DNA of 64,000 bases from Lethocerus indicus (GCA_019843655.1 JACDQD010000007.1:28052816-28116815), one strand, 5' to 3'; shown: positions 22,987 to 35,344, counted from the first letter of the stretch. Numbers and translations are program-made. The notes: generated by a model not told the origin, from the sequence alone.

Positions 22987-23165
22987 TACCTGTTTTGTGG
23001 TCTGCGAGGGGTTGGGAATACCGACGATTTCGTGTGTTCCTGTCTCTTCCCGCCGGTTTGGTCCTTCGCCAGACCGGTTTCGGCAGCTCGCCGTCTTCAG
23101 TAGCGGCACTTTGGATGCTTTTCTGACCGGATCCTCAGTGCACTGTCACTCAGTGCACTGAAGAA
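22987..23165 (-). repeat. HPR element, tail and left arm
   Basis: A full tail (ATACCTGTTTTGTGGTCTGC), outer arm, minus core (23072-23105) and centre with GTGCACTGTCACTCAGTGCA are present. The right arm is missing. Confidence 0.8.
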
Positions 23166-23224
23166 TATTTTATGAAATGAATTTTATTTTTTTTTCGGGT
23201 GTAAATTTCAGTTGGGGCTGCCGC

Positions 23225-23432
23225 GGGGTGGGGGTGGGGTGGTGAAATTTAATTTCTTTAGGTGTGTTAAATTGTGAGGGGGATGAAAGAGGCCCCGGGG
23301 CGGCGGGCGGGAGGGAGGACTTAGGTACGGTGGGAGGGGGACTTAGCGGGGCTTCGATGCATCGATTGCTTCGGCGGCAATCCCCAGGGCAGGCCGGCAA
23401 CCCCCAACCACCCCCAACCACCCCCAACCTGT
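23225..23432. repeat. G-rich tracts and a CCACCCCCAA triple repeat
   Basis: GGGG-T-GGGGG-T-GGGG-T-GG lies at 23225-23242. Three tandem copies of a 10-bp C-rich unit lie at about 23399-23430 (G-rich on the other strand). Confidence 0.8.
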
Positions 23433-23626
23433 TACCATGGCGACCTGTACACTTATCCCTCTAATGGAACTATGATATTGTACAACTCGTACAAGGCGAA
23501 TTAGGCGCGTTAGCTACAGAATATATATATAAGGGGGTTAATATAAAACAAATTCATAATTCCGGTGCGAGAAATATTTTAGATCCCCAAAATTAAGAAG
23601 TAATAGCTGTAATTTTTTTATACCCT

Positions 23627-23702
23627 AGAGATTTCGTGTGTTTCTGTCTTCGGCCGCCGGTTAGCAAAAAACCGGAACAGCGAGAAAGGAGACAGAAAAA
23701 CT
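23627..23702. repeat. Short HPR element
   Basis: Outer left arm, a reduced GGCCGCCGGTTAGC centre, then CCGGAACAGCGAGAAAGGAG and ACAG. Cores are deleted. It is followed by the dispersed repeat at 23709. Confidence 0.7.
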
Positions 23703-23708
23703 TTTTTT

Positions 23709-23757
23709 TTTAAGGAAGATGGCGTCCAGGATTTGAAGACCTGGAATGAACATTAGA
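23709..23757. repeat. Short dispersed repeat shared with 15527-15577
   Basis: AAGGAAGATGGCGTCCAGGA and TTTGAAGACCTGGAATGAAC match the copy at 15.5 kb, again beside HPR sequence. Confidence 0.8.
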
Positions 23758-23766
23758 TACATAAAG

Positions 23767-23905
23767 GGGGCATTAGGGAATACCGTAGATTTCGTGTGTT
23801 TCTGTCTCCTCTCTCGCCGGTTCGGTCTTTGGCTAGACCGGTTTCGGCCGTTCGACGTCTCCATTAGCAGTGTTAGTCACTTTTGGTACTATGGATTTTC
23901 TTTTA
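23767..23905 (-). repeat. HPR left half, local duplicate of 24073-24208
   Basis: CATTAGGGAATACCGTAGAT begins both segments, and both end in CACTTTTGGTACTATGGATT and TTCTTTT. The core (23836-23869) is diverged (GACGTCTCCATTAGCAG), while the 24.1-kb copy is intact. Confidence 0.8.
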
Positions 23906-24083
23906 CTTTCTTATACTGTGGTTGATTGTCTGTCTGTCCTGTGTATATGTACGTGTCTTGTTATTGTGTTTTGGGGGGGATGTTGTTTGTCTTATTTGCT
24001 TTGTTAGGGGGGATTTTTGTTAATCGACTTAATTCTTTTCCGGTTGTCGGTCGAAAATAGGTATTGTAAACACATTAGGGAAT

Positions 24084-24283
24084 ACCGTAGATTTGTTGTG
24101 TTTGTGTCTCCTCTCTCGCCGGTCTGGTCTTTTACCAGACCGGTTTCGGCCGCTCGCCATCTTCAGTAGCGCGGTGTCAGCCACTTTTGGTACTATGGAT
24201 TTTCTTTTGGGCGTCCTCACTGCACTGTGTCACTGTCACTTACTCTTATTCCAACCCCTCGCAGACCACAAAACAGGTATGTT
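24084..24283 (+). repeat. HPR element with 16-bp target duplication
   Basis: Left arm with minus core at 24138-24171, a short centre, and then the tail directly (TATTCCAACCCCTCGCAGAC). The right arm is deleted. AAACACATTAGGGAAT (24068-24083) and AAACGCATTAGGGGAT (24284-24299) flank it, 14 of 16 identical. Tail on the right only. Confidence 0.85.
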
Positions 24284-25149
24284 AAACGCATTAGGGGATG
24301 TTCGATGAGGTAAGGTCGGTTTTAATGAGATTTTTTTGGCTGAGGTCAATTTTCATATCGGTTTTAGTAATAAATAGCTTTACTGGTCCTATAAGGCAGG
24401 AGGGGAGGGGTGGGAATCCACGTGGCTTGTTTAACTGTAAAAGTTTTACAGAAACCGTCCTTTCAGAAGTTGTTTTTGACAAGCGCCCCGTCTTTTTATT
24501 TTAAGTCTTTAATGCTTAAAAATAAATACAATTTCGACGAATAAATTAGTTCGGAAGTAAAGTTTGAAGCTGTCATCTGGCGCTATTAAGAGCAAAACTT
24601 GCCTACCAGATGAGAGAATTAAATAACTTCATTTTTAAACTAGTTTTTAAACACACAGCCCACCTGTGTATGTGTGCGTGTTAGCCATTAGCCCTTGACG
24701 ATTCACCTTAGTAGGGCAACTTTTGCCCTTTTCGCTTTAGGATCTGGGCCTGGGGGGGTGGTTTAAAGGGCGAAAGTTATCACTCCGATGCTCCCCGTTT
24801 AACTGACGACAGTATTCAATATATTATCTGGCGGGGAAACCGAAATAAATGATAGATTAAGATACGTAACGCCGGTCAGAAATGTGTATGCAGAAGCGCT
24901 TCGGTATTCGGCAGAAGTTCGATTCGAGTGATTCGGGACCGTTAAATATTTACGCGCCGAATGACTCTTTCCGGCGTCGGGGCGAGCCCGCTTTTTCCAT
25001 TTATCCCCATCCATTATTAATAAAAGAATTGCCAAAAGAGGGGATGAAATGTGGGGGGGTGGAAGAGGGAGAATTCGTCGGAGGGGACGTTCGAAGAAGC
25101 GGGATTTTGTTCCCGGCCCTGGTGGGGGGGCAGCTTCGATCGCCCGGAA

Positions 25150-25226
25150 TCCGATTAATGTCTCCGGCTGGGAGAGAGAGAGGAGAGGGAGGGAGGGATG
25201 AAGAGGAGAGAGAGAGAGAGAGAGAG
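25150..25226 (+). repeat. (GA)n-rich microsatellite
   Basis: GA, GGAG and GAGAGAG blocks. The 145-codon open frame 24882-25319 runs through it and shows no known domain. Confidence 0.85.
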
Positions 25227-25544
25227 GGGTGGCTTAGCTACAGGAGTGTGGGCGTACACCCCAGTCACCGAACTCCCTTCAGTCCGGATTTCAACTCTAG
25301 ACAAAGGAAATGGGCGTGAAACGCGCACCCCGTTGGGGGTAGGAGTCGATATTAAAAAATGGACCGATAACGATTTCCACGAGAGGAAAATTTCAACCCA
25401 ATTTTCGATCCCGGCGCCACATTAAAACGCGGAAAATTCGGGGAAAATTTACGCAGTAAATCTTAAACGGTTTAGTCATTTTCCCTTTTTTTATGTACAG
25501 CAAAATGAAACTTTACAGCTATAAGTATAAATGTTGAATTGTTT

Positions 25545-25712
25545 CTGTTTCTCTCGCCGATGTACCGTCACGGCAAGAGTGACAGTGACAGTGCCAAAGG
25601 GACGATGGCCAAAAAATATCCAAAGTGAATAACGCCGCGACTGAAGATGCCGAAACCCGTCTAGCAAAAGACCAAACAGCGAGAGGAGACAGAAACACAC
25701 GAAATCTAGTTT
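25545..25712 (+). repeat. HPR right half, eroded
   Basis: Centre words are followed by a core in which helix II is deleted (CTGAAGATG joined to CCGAAACCCG, 25632-25660), then the right arm CGAAATCTAG. No tail. Confidence 0.7.
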
Positions 25713-26625
25713 ATTTTTTACTCATATCTTAAATCTCAAATCCTACGCATTGAATCTGGATTCTGTAACACAAGCGATACAGTTTATAAATATCGTGTAT
25801 AATCATCATTTTATTGCGATCTGCAGAATACAAATAATCAGAATTTAGTCTGTACAGTTGTTATATTATTATTATTTTTAACGTGAAAACTAATTATTCG
25901 GCGAAATTTTGAAAATGTCGGTCTTGAAAACACCGCGAACGTACAATTTTCACGATAAGTACGTCCGAAAGATATTTGTCTGTCAGCTATTTCCCTCGTC
26001 AATGTACTATTACTTGAGGACAAATTATTAATTTACAAATGTATTTTAACTCCTACAGAGTTGAATCGTGGCGATCCTTCGTAAAATCCCGTTTGTTCCC
26101 GAATTAGCGTATTCCCGATACAAATACTTCAATTTAAAACTATCCCATAATTCCTAGTTTTTCGATTCCAAACCTTTCCACGCATCACCTTCGTGAAAAT
26201 GCTGAAAACGGGGAAACGGCCGCGTTATTTTACTCACTGTCTAGTAAAGACCGGACCGTCGAATACCGTCGATTGTAGTGGTGACAAAATAAAAATAGAA
26301 TCCCAATAGTATCTATGTTATATAATAGAGGAATATCTAGGTCTCTCCAAGTCCAGTACTGTTACGTCAGTTTCAGCTATGACCCTAAAAGTATCGATCG
26401 GTTTGGCACATTTTCACCGACAGCACTTTGTTCCACCGAAGTTCCTCAGACGAACTTCGGCACGCCGAACGATGTAGAACTTCTAGATTCGAAGTTTTAA
26501 AATTTTATCGAGGGACAAACATTGGACGACCCGCAGTACCATTATAACGTTTCACACTATTCACGAAATTGGAAATAGGTTTAAATTACAGTAATATAAT
26601 ATTAGTTATACCATTTAATATTATT

Positions 26626-26822
26626 TTTGTGTGTTTCTGTCTCCCCGCGCCGGTTTCGGCTACTCGCCATCTTCAGTAGCGGTTTCAGTCACTTTGACAC
26701 TCGGCACAGTACAAGTGACAGTGGCAGTGCAGTGTGGAGGATGCCCAGAAAGCATCCAAAGTGACTAACGCCGCTACTGAAGATGGCGCGCGGACGAAAC
26801 CGATCTGGCAAAAGACCGAACC
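26626..26822. repeat. HPR hairpin element without outer ends
   Basis: Left core 26650-26681, right core 26772-26806 (GCGCGCGGACGAAACCG). Both arms are cut before the GTAGATTT ends and no tail is present. Confidence 0.78.
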
Positions 26823-27397
26823 AAAAATGTGTTTCAAAGTATGAATCAATAATACTAGTGTATTTCTCTATATTCGAGTTTGTTTAGATGTCGGTTTAGA
26901 TTTAGAGTAACTGACATTTTAGGGTAGATTTTCGTTACTAATTCGTTAGGTCCACAGGTCAGGTACCGTTTGTACCATATTTTTATGGCTTCAAGTAGCG
27001 CCGTGAGATGACGTTTCCCGATGCTGACTGTTTGGCTTCTCACCACCGACGGTAATACGGTGGCTAATGTGTCAGAAACTGATCTCTCGTTCCAGTCGGG
27101 GAGAAAAGCAAACGATGGGGGTTTTTTTTCGGTTCAATATCTAGTTCAGTAGCTCAGAGTTGAGAGTTTTCCACCTTCTGGTTGGCGCGTGTGAAATTGT
27201 CGGATTCAAAGCCCTAAGTCGGTAATTGTAGTTGTACTAGTGGCCAGCGTTAATCGGCCTTTCTGCTATCGAATCTGTCCCATATTTGTCCTATTTATTC
27301 GCCCCCTAATTATTCGGTTAATTATCTCGAGGGCGGGAGATATAAAGGGGCCTTTAGGGTGCCTACTGATAAAAAGGGATTTACGACCTTCCATTAA

Positions 27398-27501
<104 letters not shown>

Positions 27502-27602
27502 GCGATATTCCAACAGTAAATCGCATTCAGTTTACAAGTTAATGCATCACTAAAGTACAACTAATGAATCGACTGTTTAAACTATTTAAAATATTTTTAA
27601 TA

Positions 27603-27857
27603 CCGTAGATCTGTTGTGTTTCTGTCTCCTCTCGTTGGTCTGGTCTTTCGCTAGACCGGTTTCGGCCGCTCGCCACCTTCAATAGCGCTGTGTTGTTAGT
27701 CACTTTGGATGTTTTTCGGGCATCCCCACTGCACTGTCACTTGTACCGTCTAGCAAACCGGTCTAGAAAAAGACCAAACCACAGCGAGGGGAGACAGAAA
27801 CACAGCAGATCTACGGTATTCCAACCCTCGCAGAACGCAAAACAGGTATTTTAAACT
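27603..27857 (+). repeat. HPR hairpin element with worn target duplication
   Basis: Minus core 27654-27687. The right arm lacks CTGAAGA but keeps CCGGTCTAGAAAAAGACC and the outer arm. The tail ends CAGGTATTTTAAACT. ATTTTTAATA (27593-27602) and ATTTTTTAATA (27858-27868) flank it. Confidence 0.83.
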
Positions 27858-28252
27858 ATTTTTTAATAGTTATCAAACAGAAAAACTTACCCTTTAAAAA
27901 CTGCAAGATACCGATCGGAAAAAATACAAATTCAATCGGGTCATCCGCCGTCTTCAGTAGCGTCCCGTCAGCAATTCAATGAGCCGGTAAATCGCGAAAA
28001 AGTCAAATGGTTCATAGCTGCTGGAAATTTGAATAAGGGGTTACCCACTACCCGATAATGCTGGTTAGTTTTGGTAGTACCGAATTACCCCATAAAGAAA
28101 ATGTTCCCCGAAATCATCCCCGACAAACTGGAGTAATTATCACAGTTTTGACTTCCTTCTCGGGGGAGCGATTGGGATACAAACGGGAATTATGCTTCTC
28201 GTCCTCCTTCCTATAACCCCGAATTTTATGAAGGGAGGAGAATTAAGCGCGG

Positions 28253-28275
28253 GGGGGGGTTGGGTGGGGGGCGAA
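28253..28275 (+). other. G-run cluster
   Basis: GGGGGGGGG-TT-GGG-T-GGGGGG is a potential G-quadruplex. It lies in a stretch (27869-28599) without a gene that holds only a short HPR core fragment at about 27943-27964. Confidence 0.55.
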
Positions 28276-28599
28276 ACTCGTGCAAACTGGAATAAGACAA
28301 AAATGGTCGGAAGTTTCCCTGATACCGGAGGGTTCATCATCCCCCCCCAACTTTCTCCGACCGATTAGAACCCCATTCAAATTCGCGACGAGCGTCCAAC
28401 CCCTTACCCGTTGGGGGTAGCTTCGACGGTCCACGGCCTCCGGTCGAAATCATTTAAACGCCACCCCCCTTTAATTCCTACCTTATTATTCCCCCCGGGC
28501 TTAAACGCCCTTGAAGCCCTCCGTCCTCCCTCATTTCTAAAGTCGCGAAGAAACGTTCCCAACTTCGCAATCGGATAGAGTGTACGGTTATGATAAATT

Positions 28600-29560
28600 T
28601 CAGGGGGTTGATAAACCCACCATACTCAGATTGGGGGGTTGCTTTCGGCCCCCCCCCTCCTCCATCGCATGCAAAATTCAATCCTTCGTAAAATCGTTAA
28701 CGCCCCAACTTGGGCTGTCAGAAGACCGCACTTACCCTTCCCTGAATTAGCGGCTTGCCGATATAAATCCTTCACTTCGAAACTGTCGTTACACCGATTT
28801 TCGGTGTAAATACGCTTTTCGGAAACGATTTCGGCTTGTAAAACTTCATTTGAAAGACGATTTTCAGCCGCTAAAACTGTTTTAGAGCTAATTTTCCATT
28901 TTAGACAGGTTTCCTATATAGATTATCAATTTAAAACCGCTTCACAGTTCCGATTTCGAGGCGTAAAACCTCATTCTTGAAGCGAATTTCGGTGCAAAAC
29001 GGCTTTTGACGCCGGTTTTCAGTTGCAAGACCAGTTTTTAGAGCCGATTCTCCTGTTTAAAACTATTTCTCAGAGCCGATTTTGATGGCGAAAACAGCAT
29101 TTTAGAGCCAATTTTGCATTGTAAAACAGGTCTCATATATAGATTATCAATTTAAAACCGCTTCACAGGTCCGATTTCGAGGCGTAAACCTCATTCTTGA
29201 ACCGAATTTCGGTGCACAACGGCTTTTTACGCCGATTTTCAGTTGTAAAACCTGAGTCTAGATCCTATTTTCGGTGTAAAACGGTTCTTTTACATCGATT
29301 TTTAGTTTTGAAACCGTTTTGTAGAAGGATTTTTCTATTTAAAACTGTTTTGTAGAGATAATTTCATGCGTAAAACGCCGATTTTGCATTGTAAAACCCG
29401 CCTTTTAGCGCCGGTTTCGGGGTTTAAAACCGATTTTCATTGCGAACCTGTTTTTCAGAGCCAATTTTTCTGCGTAAATTCGCTTTGTGGGGTCGATTTT
29501 TTCCGAATGAAAACGGTTTATGGGGGCGATTTTCGCGCTGAAAAACCCGTATTTGGCAGC
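28600..29560. repeat. Degenerate tandem-repeat domain with 221-bp higher-order repeat
   Basis: Words such as GCCGATTTTCAGTTGTAAAA and AGAGCCAATTTTGCATTGTA recur every 35-40 bp. A longer block beginning GATTATCAATTTAAAACCGC is repeated 221 bp apart (28921 and 29142). The first 250 bp match 35345-35640 (GCAAAATCGTTAACGCCCCA, then CCGAAACTGTCG-type words). Confidence 0.75.
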
Positions 29561-29640
29561 CGACCGTACGCCGCATTTATCTCCCCCACGCAATGACCGG
29601 TCGGTAACAATTTAACATTTTTATCTTATATAAAACTGTA

Positions 29641-29863
29641 GGTTCGTGATGTTTCTGTCTCCTCTCGCTGGTTTGGTCTTTTGCTAGACCGGTTTCGCCG
29701 CTGGCCATCTTCAGTAGCGGTGTTAGTCACTGTTAGCACCGCTACTGAAGATGGCGAGCAGCCGAAACCGGTCTAGCAAAAGACCTAACCAGCGGAGGAG
29801 ACAGAAACATCACGAACCTAAAGTATTCCAACCCCTCGCAGACCACAAAACAGGTATATCAAA
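29641..29863 (+). repeat. HPR hairpin element with perfect 15-bp target duplication
   Basis: The left end is GGTTCGTGATGTTTCTG and the right arm is CATCACGAACCTAAAGTATT, followed by a tail ending CAGGTATATCAAA. TTATATAAAACTGTA flanks it at 29626-29640 and 29864-29878. The arms are near-identical with an almost absent centre, so this is a short, fairly young hairpin. Confidence 0.92.
29741..29777 (+). ncRNA. Hammerhead-ribozyme-like core (right arm of the 29.6-kb HPR)
   Basis: GCTA (29741-29744) can pair with TAGC (29774-29777) as helix I. CTGAAGA (29745-29751) fits the CUGANGA core. GGC-GAGCA-GCC (29753-29763) forms helix II. GAAA (29764-29767) leads into the self-complementary ACCGGT and GTC, giving a predicted cleavage after C29773. 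One extra T sits between CTGAAGA and helix II, a departure from the canonical core. Helix III is too short for a monomer, so a dimeric fold would be needed. Confidence 0.45.
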
Positions 29864-30280
29864 TTATATAAAACTGTAAACAAGGCGGAATATCGCTCGG
29901 AATAATATCCGTTCAGCGATGAATGAACAGAAACATTCTGTGTTGCGCACTGTATTGTACCTCTTGGGGATGAGCCGGCCGACTATATTTGTACGTGCTT
30001 GTACGTGCGTGGACGTGCCTCAGCGTTCGAACGCTTTAATGGGCTTTAAAGGCGATAGCCCGAGACCGCCGACGACAGTTGAGTGATGGGCCTTCCCATT
30101 AGGGGACGAGATAAGGGCTGATGGGCTTCTGGGAAGGGCCCCATTTTCAGTCTCGATGAACAAGAGAAATTCTCCACTAACCCAATCTCCTTTGTCATAC
30201 TTATTTACCGACGTCGAGTGAAAAGGGGATGTGCGAAATTTAGTGTACATAAATACGTAATGCCTTGTTTGTAGTCGCTA

Positions 30281-31140
30281 GACCGGTTTTCTGCCGCTCG
30301 CCATCTTCAATAGCGGTTTACTTCAGTAACACTGTCACTTATTTCACTTGTACTTAATTAACACATTATAGGATTTTAGGATTTTTTTAGAGTTAGGTTT
30401 GAAATTTTGGAATACCTGTTTTGTTGCATGCGAGGGGTTGGAATACCGTAGATTTCCTTTTCTTCTGTCTCCTCTCGCCGGTTTCGGTCGCTCGCCATCT
30501 TCAGTAGCGGTTTACCTCAGTAGCACTGTCACTTATTTCACTTGTACTTAATTAAAACATTATAGGATTTTAGGATTTTTTTAGAGTTAGGTTTGAAATT
30601 TTGGAATACCTGTTTTGTTGTATGCGAGGGGTTGGAATACCGCAGATTTCCTTTTCTTCTGTCTCCTTTCGCCGGTTTCGGCCGCTCGCCATCTTCAATA
30701 GCGGTTTAAGTCACTTCGGCATTTTTGATCCTTTTCCGGGGCATCATGTTTGCACATTGTGACTTATTTCATTTGTACTGTATAAATAATAATTTAGGGT
30801 CTAATGCGATCTAATCTAAAACGGAATCTACGGTATTCAAACTCCTAGCGGACCACAAGAAAAAAGGTATTCGAAATTAGAATACCTGTTTTGTTGTATG
30901 CGAGGGGTTGGAATACCGTAGATTTCCTTCTCTTCTGTCTCCTCTCGCCGGTTTCGGTCGCTCGCCATCTTCAGTAGCGGTTTGAGTCACTTCGGCACTT
31001 TGGATGATCATGTTGGGGCACATTGTCAGTTATTTCATTTGTACTGTATAAAAAATAATCTACGATCTAATCTAAAACGGAATCTACGATATTCCAACCC
31101 CTGGCGGACCACAAGAATTAAGGTATTCCAAATTAGTAGA
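30281..31140 (-). repeat. Head-to-tail array of HPR units
   Basis: Four successive units each contain the GCCGG box and a minus core (30281-30315, 30478-30509, 30671-30703, 30948-30979). The tail (AATACCTGTTTTGTTG) recurs at 30411, 30605 and 30891. Unit length is 194 bp, then 286 bp. Between core and next tail lies TTAATTAAAACATTATAGGA and TTTTTTAGAGTTAGGTTTGA, not found elsewhere except inverted at about 31162-31200. Right-arm cores are missing, so these are tandem, not palindromic, copies. Confidence 0.88.
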
Positions 31141-31944
31141 TCCGTAGATTTCGTGTGTTCAAAACCGAACCTAATTTCAAGCCTAACTCTAAAAATATTC
31201 TGCATTATTTTGGCAACGAACTGACAATATTTTATGTACCTACTGTGCCAATTAAATATTGATGAAATCAAATTGAATATTTGATTGTTGCAGTAATGAT
31301 GTTGTGCCAATAATCGTGTTATTAGTTATTTTGTAATTCGTATTTTACTTTTAACTTGTGTAGGGTGCGATCGCATGACTATGTCGGTATCGCGTGTCAC
31401 GAACTTATCCGAAATTTACGGACGGAATCGGCCACCCCTAGCCTAAACCGCCCCTAAACTGCGCCTTCATTTCTTCATTTCTTTCGCTTAATCTCCCCGT
31501 CCAGGGTGAAAACCGGAAGAAGTGTAACAGTCGATAAGGCAATCCACCCCCCATGAACAATTCACAGTTTTCCCAGCTTACAGTTATGGTTTTAATAAGT
31601 TCTTTTCACATATTATTCAAATCAACATTATTGTTATAAGTACAATTGTGAAAACTTATTTATCTCGTGATAAAGAGGACGCTCGATAATTGTACTTTTG
31701 ACGCGCATTTAAGCTGCAGTCGAGGGGATGAAAGATGGCGGATTAGGACCGGGATTGCGACGGGAATGGAAACCAGGATTTTATTAATTTTGAAATTTTT
31801 CTGAAAAAAAAGGAAAAAATAAAAAAAAATGTCGGTTGACATACCGGAGAGCACTAAGGACGGTTCGAAGGATTTCAGGGACACAAAATTATTTTCCAAA
31901 ACTTAATAGCGATAATAACTTGTCGACCGCAAGATTCAAGTACC

Positions 31945-32058
31945 TCCAGAGTGCCAAAGTGACCGACACCGCGCTACTGAAGATGGCGAGCGGCCGAAAC
32001 CGGTCTGGCAAAAGACCAAACCGGCGGGGGAGACAGAAACACCACGAACCTGCGGTAT
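31945..32058 (+). repeat. HPR right half
   Basis: Centre end, plus core 31972-32005 in full consensus, then CAAAAGACCAAACCGGCGG and GAGACAGAAACACCACGAAC. Left arm and tail are absent. Confidence 0.8.
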
Positions 32059-32659
32059 ACACTCTTCAATTGTACCTATAACTGTAAAATTGATTGAGCA
32101 AAAATAAAACGTCGAAAAAAAATGCATTTTCCGGCCGAATGGTCGCCCACCCCCCACCCTCCCCCCGAAGGGCCATTATCGGAAAAACTGCCCCGAGTTT
32201 CCATCCACCGGCGTTACATTTCGGTACCCCGGCTGAGGGCAGGCATGAATCAATAGTGGGGTGCGGTGCACACCCATCCACTACGGCGGGTAATCTTGTT
32301 TACGGCCCTCCCCTTATCACCGCCCCTACCACCATATATATTAAGTTGAATACGATTAGCCCCGGAGCCCCGAGCCACCGCCCTAAGGGCTCGCATTACC
32401 CTACACTCTGTGTGTGTGTGTGTAGGCGGGGGCCGCATTTTACGCCCCGTTCATTCATCAATAGGGATGAAACAACCCCCCCCCTCGAGAAAAAGGAAAT
32501 AATTAAAAAAGGTAATCTGTAATCACAAAAATGACAAAGTGGAACCATTATGTAGACGAATTTCAACGTCAACGTGTTTTTTATTGCTACCACATTAAAA
32601 ATTTCAAATAACACGAGTATAACGAGCAGTAGCCGATGATAAAGCCAATTTTGACGATT

Positions 32660-32895
32660 TTTTTTTCAGTTATTGTCACAACTGTAAGTTACAATGAACT
32701 ACTTTGTTCGAGTAGACAATAATGGAGGAGAAACCTACAATGTGTAATTCTGAAGTGTATTTTATTGTATTTTTATTTTATTCTGGCCTTTTTTTTATTG
32801 TTACAACTGTAAAATGATACAACAAACAACATTGATATAGGCACTAACTACAATAGACAACAATTAGAGGAGAAACCCACTGGTTTCCCCCCGTT
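32660..32895 (+). repeat. Two copies of a dispersed repeat, third at 49830-49925
   Basis: TTATTGTCACAACTGTAA ... GTAGACAATAATGGAGGAGA AACC (32670-32740) is followed by a second copy TTGTTACAACTGTAAAATGA ... ATTAGAGGAGAAACCCACTG (32790-32885). Copy length is about 95 bp. No coding content and no terminal repeats seen. Confidence 0.75.
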
Positions 32896-33039
32896 TTTTT
32901 CATTACTTTTTTCTTATTTTTAACTTTTTTAAATTTTATTTATTTAAACATTTAGGCCACTTCAATTTCAGGCGTCTGTAAGGAACGTTTGGGATGTCGG
33001 GATTTTGGCCTTAAAATATAAAATTCGAATAGATTTCGC

Positions 33040-33557
33040 TGTACTGTCAGTGACAGTGACAGTGCCAAAAGTGACTACTGCACCGAGCGGTTTCGGCCGC
33101 TCGCCATCTTCAGTAGCGGTGTTAGTCACTTTAGCACTTGACACAGTACAAGTGAGAGTGACACAGTGCAGTGAGGATGCCCCAGAAAACATCCAAAGTG
33201 CCGATAGTGACTAACAGCGCTACTGAAGATGGCGAGCGGCCGATACCGGTCTGGCAAAAGACCGAACCGGCGAGAGAGGAGACAGGAACACGGGCAATCT
33301 ACGGTATTCCAACCCCTCGCAGGCCACAAAACGGGTATTCCTCATAAACAGGTGTCGGCCGCTCGCCGTCTTCAGTAGCGCGGTGCAGTAGTCACTTTCG
33401 GCGCTTTGTATGTTTTCGATGTCACTGTCACTTGTACCGTACTAAAACAATGTCCAAAGTGCCACAGCGACCGCCGCCGCTACTGAAGATGGCGTGCGGC
33501 CGAAACCCCTCCGGGTGAGGAGACAGAAAGCGACCCCTCGCGGACCGCAGGACAGGT
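33040..33557 (+). repeat. Two joined HPR elements
   Basis: First hairpin: cores 33085-33119 (minus) and 33218-33251 (plus), tail to GGGTATTCC. The second starts TCATAAACAGGTGTCGGCCG inside a left core (33351-33380) and ends with a degraded right core (33477-33510) and tail. The exact junction tail-TCATAAACAGGTGTCGGCC occurs again at 37240-37270, so the pair has been duplicated as a unit. Confidence 0.85.
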
Positions 33558-34076
33558 ATTCTACCTATAAACTATAAAATGCAAAGTTTCAAATTCCTCC
33601 CGGCCATCCTACAACAGTCCCCGTTTCCTATTTCAACCGTCGGCCAAAACCTAGGCGCGGAGATAGCGCACCGAGTATTCCAATTTAAATGGTAATTCCC
33701 CGACAGATATTTAGCTCTTAAATGGGTCTCGATGGGCCCCGCTTAATGGGGACAGAAGATAAGGTGGCGGGCCGGTTAAATATCATTAGAACCGTCTGCG
33801 ATTAAGTGTTTTTAATGAAGTCAATTGAAATTGCAGGTCGACTTCTTTCGGATACCGGCTGTAGGAGAATACGTGAAAATTTGATTTGATCCTCATCAGA
33901 AATGAGTAGATTTATACCGAAAATTTGATCTATCGAAAAGTACTTGAAAACTTAATAAAGCCGACAAATTCGTATCGAACTATGGGGGGCATCCACACTA
34001 AGGTATCACACTAAGACTTGACACTTTTTTACACATTAGAAACATATATAAAATACATTACGTAATACATTATATA

Positions 34077-34304
34077 GGGTGTCCCAAAATTAACGCAAGA
34101 TTTGAATCGAACTGTGGCCGCCAAACTTTCATTATTTTTTAAATATTGTTCAACAATGAACAACGCGTTGTTCTATCGTGTAACGCCCCAATTTCTACTG
34201 AACCCTAAATTATCGGCTGTCGAATGGTTTTTTTTAATAGGGTTGCAAACTTTACTGCAATAATTGTGGCAAATTCAAATCTTGCGTTAATTGTTGGTAT
34301 ACCC
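34077..34304. mobile_element. Mariner-type MITE (family C)
   Basis: GGGTGTCCCAAAATTAACGC on the left and the reverse of TTAATTGTTGGTATACCC on the right share the longer inner repeat TTAACGCAAGATTTG. TA flanks both ends. No transposase frame. It is embedded in a larger repeat that is inverted at 42-43 kb. Confidence 0.85.
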
Positions 34305-34500
34305 TATGTAATAAATGGACAGGAATAATTAAATTTCCCACCAATCAAATGAAAATTCAACGGTACGGAGAGCATACAATTTCATAATTATTACAATTAC
34401 GTCCAAGTGAAATACTTCAACTTTATATAATACTAGAGAACGCGATATTTAGTTGGCGCCGTACCTCTAAAGACGAGGGGTTGAGGAATACCTACAGGCC
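34305..34500 (+). repeat. Segment duplicated inverted and split at 41960-42020 and 42717-42875
   Basis: CACTTGGAC and AGTATTT words, TTTCATAATTATTACAATTA, and CTAAAGACGAGGGGTTGAGG all occur in reverse orientation near 42 kb. There an insertion of about 700 bp containing an HPR separates the two parts. Confidence 0.8.
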
Positions 34501-35344
34501 CTAGGAAGGGCTGAAATTGTGATCGCGACAATTCCTAAAGGCAATATTCCGATCCATTTTCAACTGTGGATTCTGAATAAATACGGCCCCTTTGGAACGC
34601 ATTGGAGCCCGATAAGGGGTCTGTTGAAACCACCCCCGGAGGAAACATCCCAAACTTAGGGGCTAATATTATAATATATTTTGTTCGAACTTTCATCCAT
34701 CAAGTCGTATTCTATTAATCTATTGCGGGCCAAGATGAACTGTACAGATACACGTTTCAAATCCGCCCATATTCCGACAATCCGTTTCTGTTTCAATCCA
34801 TTCGCCGGTCGAATTTAATGAACGGTGTAGATGGCGGGGGATCATAAAGGGGATGGGGTGCGGACGCGTCCGAAAAAGGGGGTCGTAAATTTTATAGCCG
34901 TTCGAACGGGGCCGGGAAAATTACATTTCTGCCCTGCGCCAACTCTTCAAATCCATAAAACCTGGCGCACGAAATGGAAATTATTTATTCCGGATGAAAG
35001 TTTCGAAAGCTTCCGATTGATATTCGAGCTGTCGAAATTTCGGGCTTAAGTATGTCGCTTTATTCCCGTCCGGAACAACAGAAATTACTGACCTCTATCC
35101 GGTTAAGCTCCAGGCAAATCTGGTTCAAATCTGGACCCAGATCCTTATCCCGATGCACGGATCTTGACGCACTTTGCTTAGTTACTTTGACCCTTTAGCG
35201 CAGTTTAAATAATTCTGTATTCAATTTTTGAATCTGAAATTTCCAACCCTCTATTTTGGATCCCGTATTTTCAACCGGGAATTTTGAGCCTTAAATTCTG
35301 AGCCTGAAATTTTGAACGTCGCGTAGAAAACCTGCGAACACGAT

